Shown here in pieces: positions 6,311-10,739 of a stretch of 10,739 nucleotides of DNA. The stretch is from an uncultured Alphaproteobacteria bacterium (lineage in GTDB: Bacteria > Pseudomonadota > Alphaproteobacteria > Rhizobiales > Ancalomicrobiaceae). The DNA lies in NCBI GenBank assembly GCA_937919435.1, contig CALFRR010000004.1, positions 1 to 10,739 on the forward strand, in the 5' to 3' direction. Positions within the stretch are counted from its first letter, which is position 1. Every line of letters starts with the position of its first letter. The translations under genes and the position numbers were made by a program. Under the pieces are notes generated by a model. That model was not told where the DNA came from, ran no database searches, and saw only the letters and a program-made list of their open reading frames with translations.

Positions 6311-7198
6311 TCAGAACCGCAGGTCGACGCCGAGGCGCATGAAGGCGCCGTCGATGCGCGACTTGACCGAATAGGCGGCGGGGCCCATCGCGGTCGCGGC
6401 GGCGCCGTTCACCGCATAGGAGCCGGTACCGGCGGCACCGGTGCGGCGGTCGCCGAGTTCGAACCACGTCCCTTCCGCGCGGATCGACAGCCGGTCGTCG
6501 ACCGCCCAGCGGGCGCCGGCTCCGACCGCCGGGCCGATGCGCATCTCGGTGTGCCGGCCGGACCAGACGGCACGGGCGGCATAGGAGGAGGTGCCGTCGC
6601 CCCAACGCTCGTCGAGATCGGCGGAGGTGGCGGTGGTGACACCGCCGAGTGCGAGGCCGGCGTCGGCGAACAGCAGGAGACGGCCGAAGGTGTAGCCGGC
6701 CCGCGGCCGGAAGGTGACCAGCCAGTCGACCGAATCGGAGCGGGCGAACGAGGTCGTCCGGAGGCCGACCCCGGTCGAGCCGGTGGTGAAGCTCTCGCGC
6801 ACCGACCAGTTCCGTTCGACGGCCGGATCGGCGAACAGCGAGGCGTCGGCGGAAAAACCGACGACGAACCGATCGTACTGCCAGTCGCGGCCGGCCGAGA
6901 GACCGGCGGCGAAGCGGCCGCCGTCGAGGGTGGTGCGCGCCGGCCAGGGCAGCAACGGTTCGCCGTTCGAGGTGGCGGCGAAGGGCACGGCGGTCGAGTA
7001 GCGCGGGACACCCGATCCGAAGCCGAGATCGCCGCCGGGCAGGCCGGCCCAGGTGCCGGCACTGCGGACCGCGGCGACGCCGACATGGGCGCCGACCCAC
7101 CAGCCGCTCCAGTCGATCTCGGCCGCCCGCAGCGCGGCGGGAGACGACGAGACGGCGAGGCAGCACAGACCTGCGACGATCGGAGACGGCAACCGCAT
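6311..7198 (-). CDS. Outer-membrane beta-barrel protein (Omp25/Omp31-like)
   Basis: Predicted outer-membrane protein of 295 residues. The start at 7198 gives a clear signal peptide: MRLPSP, then the hydrophobic core IVAGLCCLAVSSSPA, with probable cleavage after ALRA or ALRAA before EIDW. The mature protein opens WSGWWVGAHVGVA, the typical first strand of the small beta-barrel family of Rhizobiales. Alternating aromatic/hydrophobic strands continue to the end, for example LVTFRPRAGYTFGRLLLFAD and RWAVDDRLSIRAEGTWFELG. It finishes MRLGVDLRF; a C-terminal Phe is the usual BAM-recognition signal. ATG 7198 is preceded by GAGGGGG at five bases. The frame is open to 7360, but the upstream extension is Arg/Pro-rich and would bury the signal peptide, so the shorter start is preferred. 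It is divergent from the serine dehydratase and convergent with the symporter. Its specific role (structural or porin) is unknown. Confidence 0.85.
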   Translation of the reverse strand: MRLPSPIVAGLCCLAVSSSPAALRAAEIDWSGWWVGAHVGVAAVRSAGTWAGLPGGDLGFGSGVPRYSTAVPFAATSNGEPLLPWPARTTLDGGRFAAGLSAGRDWQYDRFVVGFSADASLFADPAVERNWSVRESFTTGSTGVGLRTTSFARSDSVDWLVTFRPRAGYTFGRLLLFADAGLALGGVTTATSADLDERWGDGTSSYAARAVWSGRHTEMRIGPAVGAGARWAVDDRLSIRAEGTWFELGDRRTGAAGTGSYAVNGAAATAMGPAAYSVKSRIDGAFMRLGVDLRF

Positions 7199-7516
7199 CG
7201 TGTCCCCCTCGAAATCGTACGTTCCGGAAGACCTCGGGCCGCAGGATCCGTCGGGCGGATCCGCCGCGAGCGGACTCCTATCACGAATGACCGGGGCAGC
7301 GGCGGCCGGACGCACCGGAATACGACGAAGGACGGGGGCGACGCGAAGTCCCATCCGCAAACGACCGGAGCGCGCGAGGGCCGGGCGCGAGCGCGGAGAC
7401 CCGGGACCGAGAACGATGGGGATGCCCGGACCGCACCACCTCTCTCCCGTGTCGAGACCTTCCGATCCGTGCTAATCGTTCGAACTCACCCGGCTCGGCC
7501 GCGCACACGGCGATTC
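7199..7516. promoter_or_regulatory. Divergent intergenic region, beta-barrel gene / serine dehydratase
   Basis: 318 bases with no credible gene; short frames here have Arg/Gly/Pro-rich products and no ribosome site. It must hold the promoters of both flanking genes. Towards the dehydratase, GCTAAT (7471-7476) is a 4-of-6 match to a -10 element, with no good -35. Towards the beta-barrel gene I see no convincing hexamers. The left end includes the GAGGGGG ribosome site of the beta-barrel gene and a 7-bp dyad at 7244-7262, listed separately. No operator for a named regulator was recognised. Confidence 0.35.
7244..7262. repeat. 7-bp inverted repeat in the leader of the beta-barrel gene
   Basis: GGATCCG (7244-7250), spacer TCGGG, CGGATCC (7256-7262) is a perfect dyad 46 bases upstream of the beta-barrel ATG. 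As RNA it would form a 7-bp hairpin with a five-base loop in the 5' leader; as DNA it could be an operator. Function unknown. Confidence 0.5.
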
Positions 7517-8893
7517 ATGCGTCATTCGATCTTCTCCCTGTTCACCATCGGCATCGGGCCGAGCAGTTCCCACACGATGGGGCCGATGCGCGCGGCGCGT
7601 CGCTTCGTCCTCGAGCTCGCCGAGAGCGGCCGCCTTACGGCGACCGCGCGGATCATCTGCCGGCTGCACGGCTCGCTCGGCGCCACCGGCCGCGGCCACG
7701 CCAGCGACACCGCGGTGATCCTCGGTCTGCTCGGCGAGGAGCCGGAGACGGTCGAGATCGACGCGATCCCGGGACGGCTCGCCGAGGTCCACGCCTCCGG
7801 CCGGCTCACCCTGCTCGGCCGGCAGTCGATCGGCTTCGCCGAGGCGACCGATCTGGTGTTCGCCCCCGACGACCTGCTGCCGCTCCACGCCAATGCGATG
7901 CGGCTCACCGCCCTCGACGCCGCGGGCGGCCTCGTCGCCGATCGGGTCTACTACTCGGTCGGCGGTGGAGCGGTGATCGAGGAGGGGCGGAACGAGACGC
8001 CGGGCGACGCCGAGACCGTGCCCGAGGTGCCCCATCCCTATGCCTCGGCCGCCGAACTGATCGAGCGGGCGCTGTCGAGCGGCCTCGGCATCGCCGCGAT
8101 CGTCCGGGCGAACGAGCGGGTGCGGGCGAGCGACGCCGAGATCGACGCGCGGATCGACCGGATCTGGCAGGCGATGCAGGATTGCGTCCGCCGCGGGCTG
8201 GCGGCCGAGGGCACCCTGCCCGGCCGGCTCAAGGTGCGCCGCCGGGCCGGCGCGCTGCGGGCCTCGCTGACCGCCCGGCCGGAGGCGGCGCTCTGCGACC
8301 CGATGCAGATCCTCGACTGGGTCAATCTCTATGCGCTCGCCGTCAACGAAGAGAACGCCGCCGGCGGGCGGGTGGTGACGGCGCCGACCAACGGGGCCGC
8401 CGGCATCGTGCCCGCGGTTCTCCACTACTACACCCGGTTCCTCAACGGCGGGCCGGCGGGGGTCGCCGACTTCCTGCTGACCGCCGGCGCGATCGGCCTG
8501 CTCTATCGGCTGAACGCCAGCATCTCCGGCGCCGAGGTCGGCTGCCAGGGAGAGGTCGGGGTGGCCTGTTCGATGGCCGCGGCGGGGCTCTCCGCGGTGA
8601 TGGGCGGCACCCCCGAGCAGGTCGAGAACGCCGCCGAGATCGCAATGGAGCACCACCTCGGGCTGACCTGCGACCCGGTCGGCGGGCTGGTCCAGATCCC
8701 CTGCATCGAGCGCAACGCGATCGCCTCGGTACAGGCGATCAATGCCGCGCGGATGGCGCTGCGCGGCGACGGCAAGCACTTCGTCAGTCTCGATCAGGTG
8801 ATGAAGACGATGCGCGAGACCGGCGCCGACATGATGACCAAATACAAGGAGACCGCCCGCGGCGGTCTCGCCGTCAACATCGTCGAGTGCTGA
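7517..8893 (+). CDS. sdaA: L-serine dehydratase, single-chain iron-sulfur type
   Basis: Converts L-serine to pyruvate and ammonia in the cytoplasm using a [4Fe-4S] cluster. The product is 458 residues, with the beta domain first and the catalytic alpha domain second. The N-terminus SLFTIGIGPSSSHTMGPMRA (7-26) carries the conserved GPSSSHT serine-binding loop. HGSLGATGRGHASD is at 51-64, VVTAPTNGAAGIVPAVL at 286-302, and SISGAEVGCQGEVGVACSMA at 335-354. Cluster cysteines fall at C343, C385 (LTCDPVGG) and C396 (IPCIERN), and the last residue is C458. Known single-chain enzymes, notably that of Legionella, use three such cysteines and place the C-terminal cysteine on the fourth iron. The ATG at 7517 gives the expected N-terminus but lacks a Shine-Dalgarno sequence. 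An in-frame GTG at 7469 would add 16 Arg-rich residues and is less likely. The gene is convergent with the dehydrogenase gene. sdaA and sdaB paralogues cannot be told apart here. Confidence 0.95.
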   Translation: MRHSIFSLFTIGIGPSSSHTMGPMRAARRFVLELAESGRLTATARIICRLHGSLGATGRGHASDTAVILGLLGEEPETVEIDAIPGRLAEVHASGRLTLLGRQSIGFAEATDLVFAPDDLLPLHANAMRLTALDAAGGLVADRVYYSVGGGAVIEEGRNETPGDAETVPEVPHPYASAAELIERALSSGLGIAAIVRANERVRASDAEIDARIDRIWQAMQDCVRRGLAAEGTLPGRLKVRRRAGALRASLTARPEAALCDPMQILDWVNLYALAVNEENAAGGRVVTAPTNGAAGIVPAVLHYYTRFLNGGPAGVADFLLTAGAIGLLYRLNASISGAEVGCQGEVGVACSMAAAGLSAVMGGTPEQVENAAEIAMEHHLGLTCDPVGGLVQIPCIERNAIASVQAINAARMALRGDGKHFVSLDQVMKTMRETGADMMTKYKETARGGLAVNIVEC

Positions 8894-8901
8894 GAGGCGC
8901 T

Positions 8902-8933
8902 CGACGGCCCGAACCGTCCGGCTCGGGCCGTCG
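8902..8933. terminator. Perfect 11-bp inverted repeat between convergent genes, probable bidirectional terminator
   Basis: CGACGGCCCGA (8902-8912) and TCGGGCCGTCG (8923-8933) are exact reverse complements around a ten-base loop. The repeat sits in the 49-base gap between the dehydratase stop (8891-8893) and the dehydrogenase stop (8943). The very stable GC stem and symmetric placement suggest a terminator serving both genes. Neither side has a run of T, so it is not a textbook intrinsic terminator. Confidence 0.7.
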
Positions 8934-8942
8934 CCGGCTGCG

Positions 8943-10112
8943 TCAGGCGGCGAGCCGCAGCACGGCCGCGACCCCGGCGGTGTCGAGGCGGACGAACTGG
9001 CCGACCGTGGTCGCGCCGTTCGAAGTCGCCTTCCGCGCCATCTCGTCGATACGGTCGGTGCCGACACCGAGCGCGCCGAGGGTGGTGCCCAGTCCGATCG
9101 AGCGGAAGAACGCCTCCAGCCGGGCGATGCCGGCGCGGGCCACCGCTTCGCGGTCGAAGCCGTCGTATTCGACGTTCCACACCCGGACCGACCACTGGAC
9201 GAAGCGGTCGAGATCGTGATCGAGGACGTGCTTCATCCAGGCCGGGAAGACCACCGCGAGACCGGCGCCGTGGGCGACGTCGTAGATGCCGGAGATCTCG
9301 TGCTCGATGTCGTGCGAGCCCCAGTCGCCGATCCGGCCGGTGTCGAGCAGGTTGTTGTGGGCGATGGTGCCGGCCCACATCAGCTCGGCCCAGGCGTCGT
9401 AGTCGGTCGGCGCGGCCAGCACCTTCGGCGCCTGGGCGATCACCGTCTTCATCGTCGCCTCGATCAGCCGGTCGGTGAAGCCGACGTGGCGGGCGTTGGT
9501 GAAGTAGCGCTCCATCAGATGGGCGAGGATGTCGGCGGCACCGCAGGCGACCTGGAAGGCCGGCAGGGTGAAGGCCAGTTCCGGGTTCAGGATCGAGAAC
9601 ACCGGATAGAGCAGTTCGGAATTGAAGCCGCGCTTGATCCAGCCGTCCTCGTTGGTGATCACCGCGGAGGTCGAGGATTCGCTGCCGGCGGCGGGGATGG
9701 TCAGCACGGTGGCGACCGGAAGCGCGGCGGTCGGCTGGCGGGTGCCGGCGAAGAAGTCCCAGACGTCGCCGTCGTTCGCCACGCCCATGGCGATCGCCTT
9801 GGCCGAATCGATGACGCTGCCGCCGCCGACCGCCAGCACGAAGTCGAGACCGTGGGTGCGACACAGCGCGATGCCCTCGCGCACCAGCGACAGCCGCGGG
9901 TTGGGCCGGACCCCGCCGAGTTCGACCCATTCGACACCGGCGGCGGAGAGCGAGGCGACCACCCGGTCGTAGAGGCCGGTAGTCCTGATCGTGCCGCCAC
10001 CGAAGTGGAGCAGGATCCTGCGCGACCGGCGGGCGACCTGGGCGCCGACCTCGGCCTCCATGCCGCGGCCGAACAGAATCCGGGTCGGGTTGCAGAAGTC
10101 GAAATTCTCCAT
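8943..10112 (-). CDS. Iron-type alcohol/aldehyde dehydrogenase (YqhD/butanol dehydrogenase group)
   Basis: Cytoplasmic oxidoreductase of 389 residues that should interconvert aldehydes and alcohols. MENFDFCNPTRILFGRG opens the Rossmann-like domain. FGGGTIRTTGLYDRV (37-51) and AVGGGSVIDSAKAIA (94-108) bind the nucleotide. Metal ligands fall at D194 and H198 (GAADILAHLMERYF), H267 (GSHDIEHE) and H281 (VAHGAGLAVVFPAWM), the same numbering as the zinc site of E. coli YqhD. A Thr follows the first GGG, which in this group goes with NADPH rather than NADH; that is inference. The ATG at 10112 has GAGGA about seven bases upstream. The frame runs open to 10217, but that extension is Arg/Pro-rich and disagrees with the family start. 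The TSUP gene lies upstream on the same strand, 191 bases away. The substrate is unknown; broad-range aldehyde reduction is plausible. Confidence 0.94.
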   Translation of the reverse strand: MENFDFCNPTRILFGRGMEAEVGAQVARRSRRILLHFGGGTIRTTGLYDRVVASLSAAGVEWVELGGVRPNPRLSLVREGIALCRTHGLDFVLAVGGGSVIDSAKAIAMGVANDGDVWDFFAGTRQPTAALPVATVLTIPAAGSESSTSAVITNEDGWIKRGFNSELLYPVFSILNPELAFTLPAFQVACGAADILAHLMERYFTNARHVGFTDRLIEATMKTVIAQAPKVLAAPTDYDAWAELMWAGTIAHNNLLDTGRIGDWGSHDIEHEISGIYDVAHGAGLAVVFPAWMKHVLDHDLDRFVQWSVRVWNVEYDGFDREAVARAGIARLEAFFRSIGLGTTLGALGVGTDRIDEMARKATSNGATTVGQFVRLDTAGVAAVLRLAA

Positions 10113-10303
10113 CGTCTTTCCTCGTCGTCTGCGGCGGATCGCCGGCGGCCGTCCGCCGCTCGGTCGCGGACGACGGCGCGCGACGGCTCGCCGTCCGGGT
10201 CGGCGCGGACCATGCACCCGGCCCGCGTCAGTCGTCCAACAGAAGTTTCAGATGCGACAAATCGGTCGGAGCGATGAATGGCGCAGCCGTGCCGTCGCCG
10301 GAC
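10113..10303 (-). promoter_or_regulatory. Leader/promoter region of the dehydrogenase gene with hairpins
   Basis: 191 bases with no gene. Close to the dehydrogenase start it has an 8-bp inverted repeat, GCGGCGGA (10131-10138) and TCCGCCGC (10152-10159), and a 5-bp stem GACGG-CTCG-CCGTC (10182-10195). A less GC-rich pocket at about 10236-10278 is the likeliest site for a promoter, but I cannot name hexamers with confidence. The hairpins could form the dehydrogenase mRNA leader or end transcription from the TSUP gene. Confidence 0.35.
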
Positions 10304-10739
10304 TCAGCGGACCGCCTCCCAGACCAGCTTCAGGAGCAACGAGGCGGAGAGGATCAGGAAGATCCGCCGGAGCCAGAGATTGCCGCCCATCATCACCACC
10401 CGGGCGCCGACCAGGCCGCCGAGCCAGGCGGAGAGGCCGAGCGGAATCGCCAGCGACCAGATCACCGCGCCGGCCGGAACGAAGAAGACCAGGGCGCCGC
10501 AGTTGGAGGCGAGGTTGACCACCTTGGCGCAGGCGGTGGCGCGCAGGAAGTCGAAGCGGAACATCCGGACGAACAGGAACACCAGGAAGCTGCCGGTGCC
10601 GGGGCCGAAGAAGCCGTCGTAGAGGCCGATGACGAAGCCGATCGCCAGACCGGCGGCGAGACGCCGGGGCGACAGCGGCAGTGGTTCGACGTCGTGACCG
10701 AAGTTCGGGCGCAGCGCGGTGTAGACGGACATCGCGGCG
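10304..10739 (-). CDS. TSUP-family permease (TauE/SafE, YfcA-like), C-terminal part, runs off the window
   Basis: Inner-membrane permease of the sulfite exporter TauE/SafE family. Only the last 145 codons or so are visible, against about 250 for the family. The characteristic second-half motif GFVIGLYDGFFGPGTGSFLV is present, followed by FDFLRATACAKVVNLASNCG and three further hydrophobic segments ending LLLKLVWEAVR. The segment before the motif (YTALRPNFGHDVEPLPLS) matches the linker between the two halves. The ATG at 10732 is therefore internal, and the true start lies beyond the right edge; the frame is open through 10739. The YfcA branch has no settled substrate, so sulfite or other organosulfur anion export is not assured. 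The stop is TGA at 10304-10306. Confidence 0.88.
   Translation of the reverse strand, partial: AAMSVYTALRPNFGHDVEPLPLSPRRLAAGLAIGFVIGLYDGFFGPGTGSFLVFLFVRMFRFDFLRATACAKVVNLASNCGALVFFVPAGAVIWSLAIPLGLSAWLGGLVGARVVMMGGNLWLRRIFLILSASLLLKLVWEAVR

Noticed and set aside
4677..7166. Minus-strand open frame of 829 codons
   Set aside because: It is antisense to the symporter and out of frame with the beta-barrel gene. The product is Arg-rich low complexity without recognisable motifs.
4718..7516. Open frame upstream of and in frame with the serine dehydratase (about 930 codons)
   Set aside because: It runs out of frame through the symporter and antisense through the beta-barrel gene. Its composition is Arg/Gly/Asp-rich. 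The dehydratase family start at 7517 gives a normal full-length enzyme.
7472..9067. Minus-strand open frame of 531 codons antisense to the serine dehydratase
   Set aside because: It mirrors the dehydratase codons and its composition is typical of a shadow frame. No homology was recognised.
8943..10217. Extended start for the iron-type dehydrogenase at 10217
   Set aside because: The extra 35 residues are Arg/Pro-rich and precede the conserved family N-terminus. The ATG at 10112 has a proper ribosome site.
10304..10732. Treating the ATG at 10732 as a complete small TSUP protein
   Set aside because: The frame is open to the window edge, and the residues before the conserved motif match the linker between the two halves of YfcA-like proteins, so the N-terminal half is simply outside the window.
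1..10739. CRISPR array, tRNA, rRNA, insertion sequence, phage or defence system
   Set aside because: No regular spaced repeats, no recognisable RNA gene sequences, no transposase or integrase motifs and no defence-type proteins were seen. All recognised genes belong to common metabolic, transport or regulatory families.

Overview
The window is GC-rich DNA with strongly GC-biased third codon positions. It carries Gram-negative markers: an RND pump with periplasmic adaptor, and an outer-membrane beta-barrel protein resembling the Omp25/Omp31 type common in Rhizobiales. A high-GC alphaproteobacterium is the best guess; nothing here fixes the genus. No tRNA, rRNA, CRISPR array or insertion sequence was seen. 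Gene density is ordinary, and the very long reading frames on the opposite strands are shadows of the high GC content.

Layout, left to right. (1) Positions 1-3577, minus strand: an AcrA/AcrB-type efflux operon, adaptor then pump. Both genes look damaged. The pump has an in-frame TAG at 19-21 where AcrB-like proteins have a lysine, with homologous sequence continuing in frame beyond it to the window edge. The adaptor has a signal-peptide-like stretch in frame but no ATG, GTG or TTG from which to translate it. (2) Positions 3729-4631, minus: a full-length LysR-type regulator, upstream of the pump operon on the same strand and divergent from the next gene. (3) Positions 4836-6290, plus: a sodium:solute symporter, preceded by a short leader frame whose stop overlaps the symporter start as ATGA. 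(4) Positions 6311-7198, minus: an outer-membrane beta-barrel protein, convergent with the symporter across a small hairpin. (5) Positions 7517-8893, plus: a single-chain iron-sulfur L-serine dehydratase of 458 residues with a C-terminal cysteine. (6) Positions 8943-10112, minus: an iron-type alcohol/aldehyde dehydrogenase of the YqhD/BDH group, convergent with the dehydratase across a perfect 11-bp inverted repeat. (7) Positions 10304-10739, minus: the C-terminal half of a TSUP (TauE/SafE, YfcA-like) permease running off the right edge.

How the genes may work together. The LysR protein could control the divergent symporter, the classic LysR arrangement, or the co-directional pump operon, as MexT does for MexEF-OprN; the sequence does not decide. 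A sodium-coupled importer and an L-serine dehydratase on the same strand suggest amino-acid uptake and catabolism, but an opposite-strand gene separates them, so this is only a hypothesis. No previously undescribed multi-gene system is evident. The observations most worth checking are the two lesions in the efflux operon and the leader frame coupled to the symporter.
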